NCBI GenBank assembly: GCA_001839685.1
Contig: MLAK01001039.1
Span: 11,926 to 38,862, forward strand
Direction of reading: 5' to 3'
DNA: 26,937 bases
Origin: Tritrichomonas foetus
Taxonomy: Eukaryota > Parabasalia > Tritrichomonadida > Tritrichomonadidae
Position numbers and translations under genes: made by a program. Shown here piece by piece: positions 8,731 through 18,104 of the stretch (the first letter of the stretch is position 1; every line of letters starts with the position of its first letter). The notes beneath the pieces were generated by a model, which made no database searches, was not told the origin of the DNA, and worked only from the letters and a program-made list of their open reading frames with translations.

Positions 8731-8744
8731 GACTACATCCTTAA

Positions 8745-10228
8745 ACAACCATTAGTGAAATGACTTTTTTGTTTTGACAGCCACTAATTTTTAAAATATA
8801 TTTTAATATTGCTGTTGAGTTTCAGTTGTTTATGGTGAATGGGAATGTAATCAATTGATTTAAAATGTAGGTCAAATAAAGGTCAAATAATATATCGATA
8901 CTTATTCGTCAATTGGTGGAAGAATCAAAGCATGAACATCATTCAGGTTGATTATCACCCATCGAAATCGATATATCTCACATGAATAAAAAGATTAATG
9001 AAAAATAGTCTGCAAAGTTGAGATTAGGAACAAGTTTTCATTTTTTTGACCTTTAATTGACCAATTTCCCTTTCTAATCGGTAAAATCGAAATTCATTAA
9101 GGAAATGGAATCAATAAGTTGAGAATTAGGTAAACATTGATAAGCGTGTGTAAGGACACAGTTAAAGACAACAATCGTATACAAAGATAAAAGGACAAAC
9201 TGTTAGTAAAAATCAAAATTCGAATAATAATGATATTAACGCGTTCTTATCTTTCCTCATATTTATTTCATTCCATCACTGATACTAACGGCTTGATGTA
9301 CAAGTTCTTATTAAGATCATATTTAGCTAAAAAGCGAATTTCAATTTCTGAAATTCATAAACTTTTTGTGATATTATTTGTCCATAATATCGTTGATCAA
9401 CACAAATCTTTATCTTCACAAAAAATAGAAAGAGGGAAATTGGATTATTAAGTTAAGTATTTGCATGTTGTTATTTTAATTCGTTTAGAACCCTTTTAAA
9501 TAAGATAAAATGTAAAAACAAATCGAATCTACTTTTGAGAAAATACTTTAGATTTATCACAATTTAGGAGATATTTTCAATATTTCTCTAACTACCCAAT
9601 TCAATAGATTTAGCACCAATCAATTTTGAATACCTATTGAATGATTGAACTTCTAGAATCTTGTATTTCAGTTTTATTTATTCAGATATTGGAAGATCTT
9701 TTGTTTCTGACATGTTTCTTTTTATTATTTTTAGATTCCCCACCAATAAAAATAATATTTTTTTGTTTTGTTTTGGTGATGAATTGTATCTCTCAGAATT
9801 TTCTTGTTTCATAGAAAAAAAATATGGATACAAAAATTGAAAGACATTGACAAAAAGTAGATTTCAAAAATTTCTTTAAACTATCATTTTTCAAGATCAT
9901 TTTTCCAGACTATGAAATATATTCTAATATAAATCAATTTAAAATTAAAAAACTGAATTAATATGGAGATAATACATTAATCCTATTTTGGAAAATTGAG
10001 AATATTCAATTAATTAAAATTTTTACATTATTATTCAATAATTTTATGTAACGAAAAGTTTTCTGTGTATCAACAGAATTGTGTTAAATTAAGGAAAATC
10101 TCTGTGAAAAAGCCCCAGAGTATAGTATATAAAAAGTTTCTCGCTTTTTTACTTTTCTAAGAAAAGTTTCGTGTTAATTGAATTCATTTGAGAAGAAAGA
10201 ATAGCAAATAACCATTTTTTGATTGATT
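8745..10228. other. Intergenic region upstream of the CAMK-like kinase
   Basis: About 1.5 kb without a supported gene. A 73-codon frame from an ATG at 9230 has no recognisable domain and is flanked by an imperfect inverted repeat (9061-9078 and 9426-9442). Closer to the kinase gene, a TATATAAAAAG string (10126-10136) and a TAACGA string (10049-10054, resembling Myb recognition elements described in Trichomonas) are visible. Neither is proven to be functional. Confidence 0.4.
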
Positions 10229-10233
10229 TCACA
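10229..10233 (+). promoter_or_regulatory. Initiator (Inr) of the CAMK-like kinase gene
   Basis: The sequence TCACA fits the trichomonad initiator TCA(+1)-Py-(A/T). The A(+1) at 10231 lies 8 nt before the ATG at 10239, giving the very short 5' UTR typical of these organisms. This supports the chosen start. Confidence 0.6.
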
Positions 10234-10238
10234 CACGA

Positions 10239-11531
10239 ATGACTTCTTTTGGAAAATACAAGCTCCACAAGATGATTGGTGCTGGAAGTAATGCTTCAGT
10301 TTTTCTGGCGACACACAAATCTGTTCCTGATTTGCCGCTTGCGATAAAAGTTTTCCATGCCTCAAATGGCGAGCTTCTCAGTCGCGAAATCGAAATAATG
10401 AGAAGCCTAAAACACGAAAATATTATTCAGCTTTACGATGTTGTTTCAGAGGGTGATAAAACCGGTCTCGTTATGGAATATATTTCTGACGGCTCTCTTC
10501 AAGATTATGTAACCCAAAACGGTCCAATTTCAGACGAAAAATTCCTGTTCAAAGTCGTCAATCAACTTTGCAATGCATTATATTATCTCCATAATGTGAA
10601 GAAGGTTGTTCATCGTGATGTGAAATCAGAAAACGTTTTGATGTGTCATGACGGAAGAGTGAAGTTGGCAGATTTTGGATTTTCTCGTGGATGCGATCAG
10701 CTGAATAATATTATGACAACCCGCTGTGGTTCACCTTTGCACACTCCACCAGAAATTATAACAAGTCAGAAATATAATGAAAAAGCTGATATTTGGTCTT
10801 TGGGAATTCTCATATATTATATTGTTGTCGGGGAGTTCCCTTTCTACTCAACAAACATTCAGCATGTGTTTCATTTAATTGTCGAAAGCGACTTCACTTT
10901 CCCAGACCGTGTTCTGGCCAGAATAAGCCCACAATTGCAAGATATGATTAATTCGATGCTGATTAAGGACGCTAAGGAGAGACCAGACATTGTTCGATTA
11001 ATGGAGCATCCCTGGTTTTCGAAAATGAAGTTATCTTGTCAGAAGGCGGCTGGAACACGCATAAAAAATATGCAAAGTGAGCCAACACTTCGTTTGAAAA
11101 ATGAAATTAATCAAATTGGTTTAATTGATAATGAATTCCAACAAATTGTTCAGCAATTTGGTGTAATTGATGAATTAGATGAAGATTTCCCCAATAACTC
11201 TCAAAACAACAACAATAACAACAACAACAATAACAACGATAGCTTCAGTGAGAAATCTGTTCTTAGAAAATTAAATGAGGCTAAACAGGATATGAATATT
11301 CAACTCTCATCAGTACTTGATTATGCAAAACACTCACACAGTAAGCCGGTTTTTAATTTAGTTGAAGAAAAAGGAGTCAGGCCACATTGCATGATGAATT
11401 TAAGGGTTGGAAACATTCCGCTTATTTCGCCGGTCATACACCAAAATAATCCTTTCCAAATAAAGCCACTAGTCAGACAAAGGACAAAACCTTCTCTGAT
11501 AATCCCGAAAACAGCAAGTTTCTTCAAATAG
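10239..11531 (+). CDS. CAMK-like Ser/Thr protein kinase with Asn-rich tail
   Basis: A 430-residue protein phosphorylating Ser/Thr on unknown targets. The catalytic domain (about 5-266) is complete: glycine loop GAGSNASV (14-21), AIK lysine K37, alpha-C region REIEIM (E50 or E52), HRDVKSEN (D127, N132), DFG (D145), a T-loop with TTRCGSP (160-166), DIWSLG and a closing HPWF. The layout and the terminal HPWF match the CAMK/SNF1/MARK group. PPE (170-172) replaces the usual APE. The remaining 160 residues form a regulatory-type tail with a run of Asn (encoded by AAC/AAT repeats near 11200-11240) and a basic C-terminus; no calmodulin or UBA domain was recognised. The gene is less AT-rich than the tandem kinase and uses more C-ending codons. 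The ATG is supported by an initiator 8 nt upstream. It stands alone, with no co-transcribed neighbour. Confidence 0.93.
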   Translation: MTSFGKYKLHKMIGAGSNASVFLATHKSVPDLPLAIKVFHASNGELLSREIEIMRSLKHENIIQLYDVVSEGDKTGLVMEYISDGSLQDYVTQNGPISDEKFLFKVVNQLCNALYYLHNVKKVVHRDVKSENVLMCHDGRVKLADFGFSRGCDQLNNIMTTRCGSPLHTPPEIITSQKYNEKADIWSLGILIYYIVVGEFPFYSTNIQHVFHLIVESDFTFPDRVLARISPQLQDMINSMLIKDAKERPDIVRLMEHPWFSKMKLSCQKAAGTRIKNMQSEPTLRLKNEINQIGLIDNEFQQIVQQFGVIDELDEDFPNNSQNNNNNNNNNNNDSFSEKSVLRKLNEAKQDMNIQLSSVLDYAKHSHSKPVFNLVEEKGVRPHCMMNLRVGNIPLISPVIHQNNPFQIKPLVRQRTKPSLIIPKTASFFK

Positions 11532-13162
11532 GTGAAATTCACTTCTTCAAAACTTCCCCACAAAAATTATTAGGGTTTGTGATTTATAGAAATCAGTTTT
11601 TGAAAAGTTAAGCATTTTTATTAATTGCGTCAACATCATTTGATATGTTAGAAATATTTTTATTAATAATAAAATAGATTTTCCAATTTTTTTAAATTTT
11701 TTTATGTAACGAAATTTGTTTGAAATATTAGTATTATTTCGATTTTTTGTAAGAGATCTGCCCATAGAGTAGAAATTTTTAAAAGATATAATTATTTTCT
11801 TTTCGTTGAGGAATTTGCTGGATTAGAGGACCAAATAATCAATATATCATGCTTTTAGTTTTAAAGAAATTGCTAATTAACATCATTGCTCACTTTTAAA
11901 AATTATGATAATCTCATTAACCTTATTTACTAATATTCTGGAGAAATTCATGTTTTATTCAATTGTTATTTTCCATTTTGAAAATTAAAATTGTGTTTTC
12001 TGTTTTCAAGAACAAAAATTTTGTGATATATTTTGATGATCATGAATTCGAGTAAAAATAAAGATTCATCTCCATTATCATACCATGTTCTTAATATTTA
12101 TAATTATTTTATGTTTGCTTATGATTCCTAAACGAATCTAAATTTGTAAAAAATATCAATAAACCATTAGAACTCATTAAATTCATTTATATACATTGAC
12201 AAAAATAAATTTAGGGCATTTTCTCTCCTTGTACCCACCATTTTTCCGAATCAATGATTATTGGCTATTTTTTTGTTCCTTTTGATATATTAATTTGGGA
12301 ATGATTTCATAAAACTGGCTGTCCAATTTCTTATTTCGAAGAAATTAACAGGAAAATAAGAAGTGTTCAACCTAACTTTCATCGATAGATCATTCCCCAA
12401 TTTTGATAACTTCTTATACAGTAGGCAAATTAAATAAACAACACTTTGGGAAAATCCGCTTCGGAATTATCAAGAAATGAAATTTAATTCAATAACATAA
12501 AATTTTATGAATATTATTTCTCGATATTCGTGAATTTGATTCACATACAAAATCACAAAAACTACTATTTAAGTATTTTATAATGAAAGGATTTATTTGA
12601 CAATCTATTGGTAAAATATTCGTCAGTTTGTGATTCTTTCTTTTTCAAGACCAGTCAAAACCAATTTTTGTTTAAAAACACCATTCACTCGATCTTGATT
12701 GATTTATTAAACCACTCACACCAGAATTTGCCTCATGTTCACAAAAGTTTTCACATCAAAAATTTTCAGATTGCAAATCAGATTATCATTGAAAAATGAA
12801 ATTCATTGAAAAATTCAGTTTAGCGTGATAAACACTTTTGATAGGAAATAGAAATTCTGAAAATTTGAAAAATTGGAGATTTTGAATCTCCTCGATTCTT
12901 TACAGCCTCAAAATGATAAAACCAATCCTACTAAACTGGTTGTAAAAAGAGAGAAGTCGCTTTGAATCAAAATAAGGGCAATTTTTCAAGACAAAATTGT
13001 AGATATCATAATGGAAAAAAAGGAGAAGCAAATTGACCTAAAATAGACCTTATATATTCGGTTATTAGAAAATTTGGTTTATCATTAAATCAAGCTCAAA
13101 ATATCATAAGTTGATGGTAAAATTAGGAATTTCATAATAGTAAGAATTCCTCATTTGCTCAA
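11532..13162. other. Intergenic region after the CAMK-like gene
   Basis: About 1.6 kb of AT-rich DNA between the CAMK-like gene (+) and the Myb cluster (-), which converge. No gene, RNA or clear repeat was seen. A 63-codon frame near 12608 lacks an ATG and any domain and is taken as chance. The string TTTTATGTAACGAAA at 11700 also occurs upstream of the kinase gene (10042). Confidence 0.4.
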
Positions 13163-13320
13163 CTAACAAATAGCTGTTTTTTTATCAGATTCGCAGAATT
13201 CCCTGAGCATTGAGGCAATTGTCTTCCATTTCCACCCTATTTTGTCCACCTGTGACAATATGATTGCATCTTCATTTTCTGAATTTGGCGCTACAGCATT
13301 CTGTAGGGTTTTATATGTGA
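13163..13320 (-). pseudogene. Myb/SANT repeat relic
   Basis: A minus-strand frame of about 50 codons ending in TAG (13163-13165) contains ENEDAIILSQVDKIGWKWK followed by TIASML and then DKKTAI. This is the acidic start, LL-x-x-V spacing, double Trp and helix-3 approach of a Myb repeat. There is no start codon, no second repeat and no C-terminal region, so it is a fragment. It lies 400 bp downstream of the first intact Myb gene on the same strand and is less AT-rich than its surroundings. It is best explained as the remains of a third member of the local Myb cluster, although its sequence is clearly diverged from the two intact copies. Confidence 0.65.
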
Positions 13321-13720
13321 TGATAACATTCGGCTAATTGATGAATAACTTTCTTCTTTGTACTGATGTAGAAAATATCTCCAAGCAATTATGATAAACT
13401 CTGTTCATGAAACATGTCAAAAATCAATAAATAAAAACCAGATGAAACATGTTTTCATTATGGCTATAGTGATCTTCAAATCAAAAATCAAATGATAAAA
13501 TTGCTTTTATACTGATTTTTGATGTTTTTTATAGAAGTCAAGAATAAAAACATAATTTTTTTTCTTTGATTGGAAAGGCTATTTTATTAACAATCTAATA
13601 TTCTATGTATAGCGATATAATCCGGTACATACAAACAACGGATTATAATCATTCTATTTAATTATAATCTAGTCTCTTTTATCGATTTTTTTCATACGTG
13701 GTAAAAATCCAAATTGATCA
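13321..13720. other. 3' flank of the first Myb gene with an inverted repeat
   Basis: Non-coding DNA. It contains a perfect 9-bp inverted repeat, TATAATCCG (13616-13624) and CGGATTATA (13639-13647), with a 14-nt loop, about 75-105 bp beyond the Myb stop codon. No polyadenylation role can be shown from sequence alone. Confidence 0.4.
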
Positions 13721-14815
13721 TTACTTTTTGTGTTGGTGATTCAGATTGTTCTTTTCTTTTACATTATTGTTGTTTTCAGCATTGAATTCAGTTTTCCATG
13801 GCTCGAACCACAAATCATACTTATGAATATCTTCCTTGATATTTTCCAGAAGCAAATCTATCAGCGAGCTTTCTCCTCCTCGTTTTTGTGGATTTTGCGA
13901 TTGATAATTATTCGGAATTTGATTGTTTCCACTATACCCATTGTTTACCATTAATACATTTCCAACGTTAATAGTATTGGAATGACACCTTAAATGATGA
14001 TTGTGATGTTCAAGCTGAGTTGCATTTTCAATGTGATTCACAAAATTTGGTGAATTGAATACCATGTTCGAATTTTCTTTACTTTCATTTCTCTCAAAAT
14101 TGAGAGAGCCATTCTCAAAATTCGGATTGCTATTTGTCATTTTCTCATTCGAATGATTAATTCCTTGATTAGAATTCACATATAATAGATTCTCGAAACC
14201 ATTGCTGTTTTCCAATATCTCTTTCATTGCCATTTCATCATTCACTTCATTTGATCTATAATTTGAGACGACCACTTCATACGGGGTTTCGTTGGATAGT
14301 TCATTCAACGAATCATTTGATGAGCTGAAATTAGATGAATTGTATGAGTATTCAATTTTACCGGCTTCATGCTCATCGATTGTATATTGTTGCCGCCTTA
14401 TGAGCCTCATGCATCTATTTCTGATGTTATTAATCGATCTATTCTTGAATATTTGCGTAAACATTTTCCATCTTGGCCCACTTTCCGCATATTTTTCGAG
14501 GAGTTTCTCATCTTCCTCGATGGTCCACTCTTCAGTCGTCAGACACGGATTCAAGTAATTGTTCCATCTGTCTTTGCATTGCCGCGCTGTTTTATTTACG
14601 AGTAATTTCGAAATTTCGTTCCAGTCATTTGCCGCATCATTTCCTGGCCGGACGCTTGCGAGAAGGATGGCGTCCTCGTCTGCACTGAACTTGTTTTTTT
14701 GTTGTGCACCGTCTTTGTCCTTTTTTTTCTTCGAGGTTGAAGAAGAGGAGGAAGAGGCATCACTTCTTGCTGATCGCCTCATCAAAATAATATGTTTCAA
14801 TAATTGAGTTTTCAT
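13721..14815 (-). CDS. R2R3 Myb-like DNA-binding protein (copy 1)
   Basis: A nuclear-type transcription factor of 364 residues. A Ser run (21-26) and basic KKKKDK (29-34, a possible nuclear signal) precede two Myb repeats. R2 spans about 41-89, with Phe replacing the first Trp, then W65 and W84 (QCKDRWNNYL). R3 spans about 95-140, with W97, W116 and the recognition-helix part NNIRNRC. The rest (141-364) is Asn/Ser-rich with no recognised domain. Trichomonad Myb proteins bind short AAC-containing promoter elements; the target here is unknown. Start: the ATG at 14815 is used, but Met12 (14782) is a real alternative because a TCAAT initiator-like string (14803-14807) would place the transcript start between the two. 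Its repeats are near-identical in key positions to those of the Myb at 16723-18081. Confidence 0.92.
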   Translation of the reverse strand: MKTQLLKHIILMRRSARSDASSSSSSTSKKKKDKDGAQQKNKFSADEDAILLASVRPGNDAANDWNEISKLLVNKTARQCKDRWNNYLNPCLTTEEWTIEEDEKLLEKYAESGPRWKMFTQIFKNRSINNIRNRCMRLIRRQQYTIDEHEAGKIEYSYNSSNFSSSNDSLNELSNETPYEVVVSNYRSNEVNDEMAMKEILENSNGFENLLYVNSNQGINHSNEKMTNSNPNFENGSLNFERNESKENSNMVFNSPNFVNHIENATQLEHHNHHLRCHSNTINVGNVLMVNNGYSGNNQIPNNYQSQNPQKRGGESSLIDLLLENIKEDIHKYDLWFEPWKTEFNAENNNNVKEKNNLNHQHKK

Positions 14816-16722
14816 ATAAAAATTGCTTAGAAATCAACATAAAAATTCAATTTTGGAAGATTCAAAAAATTATCTAACTTCTCAAATTTTCAGAAAATTA
14901 AATTGTATTTCAAAATAATTAAAGAAATCGAATTTTTTTATGAAAAAGTTTTATCTTGCTCGAAAATTATAATACATTTTTTTAAAATGAAAATGCAAAA
15001 CTTGAATAAATGGTGGTATTTTTACAATACCAGATTTCATCATGTGAAATGACGAATCCGTCTAAAATTTTGGAATTCATTCAATAAACGAATGCATTAT
15101 AATATATTGAAAAATTGAATTGTCTCAATTTGTATGATATTTCAATTTTGTTTCAATTGACAATAGCTTTCTTTTGAATAGATTTTGAAAATTAAAATAA
15201 AAAGTTTGAATTAAAATCAAAATTGAGTCAAATTGATCTGTTCAACTATACCGATGATAAGAAAATGAATTCACCTTATAGATGGAAAATCCGATAGACC
15301 ATATTTATTGCACCATATTCCTTTAATTTTCATGAGATACTATATGAGTTTGATATTATCCCGAAAATATTTGAGAAATTTTTGCATAATTTTTTTGACT
15401 CGGGAAAAGTATGTTGAATGGATATATCAGTTGTGAGTGAAAGTTGAAAATTTTGGGATTTTATCTCGCAGTAATCTATCCAATATAACTTTCATAAATC
15501 TTAAATGCCTCCCACTTTTGAATAGATGAAATAAAAACCAATAAAATGAAAAAAAAATATTAATAGAAAAAATTGAATAATTATATCAAAAATTTAAGTA
15601 CAATTCTATGATTTTTTATGGGCATTCGATTTTTTAAAAAATACAGAATTCTAGCTAATACTTTTTTTCAAATTGGTATGAATTATTTCTCAAAAAGTTA
15701 ATTTATTCAAACATATTTCAATATTAAATACAAAAATGGTTTGTCTCAATTATTTTTTATATAATCACTTTTGATATGGACAAAATAAAATAACGTAAAA
15801 TAGATAATCTGAGAAAAAGTCAAATACATAATTCTCATACACTCCTTATATCACGTTTCCTATCCAGATTTTCACAATAGATCATTTTATCGGGGTAAAA
15901 TATAATATATCAACAAACCATTTGAGGCAGTGCAAATTAAAGATAAAACAAAAATTGAATAAAAAATCTGTAGAATAAAATTAAAAACAGAACGATAGAA
16001 TTGTTTGTGAACACATGGAAGTTTTTCTATGCACTGAAATAAACAAATTATTTGAATTTTTCTTTATCTTTTGAAATATCTGGATCAATGAATTACCAGT
16101 AAAATGTTCCTGCGTTTTCTATCGCATTAAACAAAAGAAGAAGAAAATAATTACATAAGATATTTTTCATGTTGAGAAAAAAAAAATTTGATTCGAAATT
16201 TTCTAAAAATTAAAGGAATTTATCTAAATTATCGAACAATATTAACTTGTGCAGGAAATTAATTAAGTTACATTGAAAAGGATATCTGAATAAATACATG
16301 GGATAAAATAATATTATCGGAATATTATCATTTAAATGGGAACAATATAATTTAATATTTACAGTTAAGATTTTTCTTGATATATTGATAAGTTTCAATG
16401 ATTTATAAATCTCTTTCTTTTCCCATAAATTTCAATAATTTTTTTTTGAATATAAAACAAAAAAGAATAATTTTGTTTCGTTATAAAGACATCATTATAA
16501 TATTCTTTTGTTTTTTCAACATAATTAATAACTACAACATTGTCTTGACAAATCAATTTTTTTTTTTTTTTTTCGTGTTTTCATGAAAATTCAATTTTTA
16601 TGATAAATTCGAATCAAAATAATTCTTCAATTGTAATTCCCAACATTTGTTAATAATTTTTATCAAACTTCAAATTTGGAAAATTGACAAGTCATATATT
16701 TGAGTAACAAAAATAATCCAAA
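14816..16722. other. Intergenic region between the two Myb genes
   Basis: About 1.9 kb of very AT-rich DNA, with no gene seen on either strand. A 17-nt poly-T run lies at 16557-16573. Short frames near 16210-16586 are low-complexity and not supported. The promoter of Myb copy 1 should lie at the low-coordinate end of this stretch. Confidence 0.5.
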
Positions 16723-18081
16723 TCATAATATACTATAATTATCTGCTCGGAAAGGATTAAATAATTCGAATTGTTGTAAATCATTCATTCCGAAATCAAA
16801 AATTGGAGTACTCATTTTTGTTTTCTTACTTTGAAAATTATCATCATGATACTCTCCTTCTTCTTCTTCTTCAAAGCTGTGATATTCATCGGTATTTTTC
16901 TGACCACTTATACATTCATTTTTAACATTGGGATTTTGAGATAATAAATGGTCTTTTATATTTTCACCGTTGTATTTTCCACTTTTTGAGGACACATTCA
17001 AATCCGAAAACGATGAGTAGTATATTTCATTCTGTTTCTGATTAGAACATTTGATATTAATTTCATTATTTTCATTTTCTGAACTTTCTTTCAATAATTC
17101 ACATGAGTTTTCACTATTACTTTCACTGATCACATAATTGGAATGGTCAGAATCTTCAGAAGATGCCTTTCTATGTAATTTGTGACCTGAAGAATGTTTG
17201 TATGAGTTAACTGAAAATTTTTGAAGCCTTAAAAGTTTCATGCAACGATTTCGAATATTGTTAATCGACCTGTTTGCGAAAACTTGAGTAAAAAGTTTCC
17301 ATCGTGGTCCACATTCTGCATACTTTTCGAGTAAACATTCATCATCTTCAACAGTCCACTCTTCAGTCGTCAGTCGTGGATTCAAATAATTATTCCATCT
17401 GTCTCGACATTGTCTGGCGGTTTTATTCACAAAAAATTTTGAAATTGTTCGCCAATCAGCTTCTTTTCCATTAGCAAGTTGCGCTTCAACTTTGGAAATT
17501 AGAACTTTATCTTCTTCTCGTGAAAATTTATTTTTGAGTGTGAAATTTGAACAATTTTCATCGTTGTCACTTTCTGTTTCGCTCGAGTTTCCACTTTCAA
17601 CGTGAATATTTGGTAGTTGATCTTGTGTTGAAGATGGAGGTGAATTCATGGAGCTTTGTAAATTAGAGTTTATGTTGTTTATTAAAATGTTGAAATTTGG
17701 AATCAACGGATTGAAATTCTGCGCGTTATTCAGCGGCGGCAAATTATTGGAAGAATTGAAGCTGGCGGGATTGAATGCTTGAATGTTCATGTTAAATGGT
17801 AAGAAATTAGAATTATGTGTCGTTGAAATCGAATTTGGAGTACTGCTTATATTTTGATTGTGAGAATGATATGGATTTCCATGATAATGTGAACTTTGTT
17901 GACTTCGAAATGTGAATTGTTCGTTTGATCGTGCGAAATGATGCTGGGAATTGCATTGATGGACATTGGATGGAAAGTCAAAGCTTCCATCCAGGCCAAC
18001 AGAATTACTCGATGAAATGAGGGTGTTTGGGTAATTCATGAATTCTGGAAACCTAGGTGTGAATGGAATGATGTGGGTCAT
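16723..18081 (-). CDS. R2R3 Myb-like DNA-binding protein (copy 2)
   Basis: A 452-residue R2R3 Myb protein. The ATG at 18081 is chosen over a TTG one codon upstream, and a TCACT initiator (18100-18104) lies 21 nt ahead. The first 180 residues are Asn/Ser/Pro/His-rich and probably disordered, ending in an acidic stretch (SSETESDNDEN). The repeats occupy about 182-283: R2 begins KFSREED (Phe for the first Trp) and includes QCRDRWNNYL; R3 has EWTVEDD, GPRWKLF and NNIRNRC. The C-terminal part is Ser/Asn-rich with a run of five Glu near residue 405. Compared with copy 1 the DNA-binding region is strongly conserved but the flanks are unrelated: here the long extension is N-terminal, in copy 1 it is C-terminal. 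Probably an old tandem duplication with similar DNA specificity and different partners (inference). Confidence 0.93.
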   Translation of the reverse strand: MTHIIPFTPRFPEFMNYPNTLISSSNSVGLDGSFDFPSNVHQCNSQHHFARSNEQFTFRSQQSSHYHGNPYHSHNQNISSTPNSISTTHNSNFLPFNMNIQAFNPASFNSSNNLPPLNNAQNFNPLIPNFNILINNINSNLQSSMNSPPSSTQDQLPNIHVESGNSSETESDNDENCSNFTLKNKFSREEDKVLISKVEAQLANGKEADWRTISKFFVNKTARQCRDRWNNYLNPRLTTEEWTVEDDECLLEKYAECGPRWKLFTQVFANRSINNIRNRCMKLLRLQKFSVNSYKHSSGHKLHRKASSEDSDHSNYVISESNSENSCELLKESSENENNEINIKCSNQKQNEIYYSSFSDLNVSSKSGKYNGENIKDHLLSQNPNVKNECISGQKNTDEYHSFEEEEEGEYHDDNFQSKKTKMSTPIFDFGMNDLQQFELFNPFRADNYSIL

Positions 18082-18099
18082 CAAGTCTTACTTCTAGAA

Positions 18100-18104
18100 A
18101 GTGA
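18100..18104 (-). promoter_or_regulatory. Initiator (Inr) of Myb copy 2
   Basis: Read on the minus strand this is TCACT, fitting TCA(+1)-Py-(A/T). The A(+1) (18102) lies 21 nt before the ATG at 18081, near the upper end of spacing for trichomonad initiators. It supports the ATG at 18081. Confidence 0.45.

Larger units (their letters stand above)
6119..8744. mobile_element. Possible TTAA-bounded element with short inverted ends
   Basis: The left end reads TTAA-GGATGTAGTCCCA (6119-6135). The right end reads the reverse complement, GACTACATCC-TTAA (8731-8744). The 14-bp match is exact and continues imperfectly inward (CCCATGCCG against CTCACCG). TTAA at both edges fits a duplicated target site, as made by piggyBac- and Kolobok-type DNA transposons. 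No transposase was seen; the interior holds two decayed genes, so this would be a non-autonomous or passenger-carrying element. Short inverted matches also arise by chance in AT-rich DNA, so confidence is low. Confidence 0.3.

Noticed and set aside
10126..10136. TATATAAAAAG as a TATA box of the CAMK-like gene
   Set aside because: It lies over 100 bp upstream of the initiator, and trichomonad promoters are generally driven by Inr rather than TATA boxes.
10042..11714. 15-mer TTTTATGTAACGAAA on both sides of the CAMK-like gene (10042 and 11700)
   Set aside because: By rough estimate several exact 15-bp repeats are expected by chance at this base composition; no further flanking similarity was seen.
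12608..12799. 63-codon frame in the intergenic region
   Set aside because: It starts at TTG, has no recognisable motif and no initiator.
13159..13172. ACTAACAAATAG resembling the Trichomonas 3' splice motif
   Set aside because: Two mismatches to ACTAACACACAG, no upstream GTATGT-like donor, and it overlaps the end of the Myb relic on the other strand.
13730..14807. Several plus-strand frames of 70-90 codons opposite Myb copy 1
   Set aside because: They are shadows of the minus-strand Myb coding sequence, with no domains of their own.
16210..16586. Two low-complexity frames of 62 codons on opposite strands
   Set aside because: Composition is pure AT-rich background with poly-T runs; no initiator or domain.
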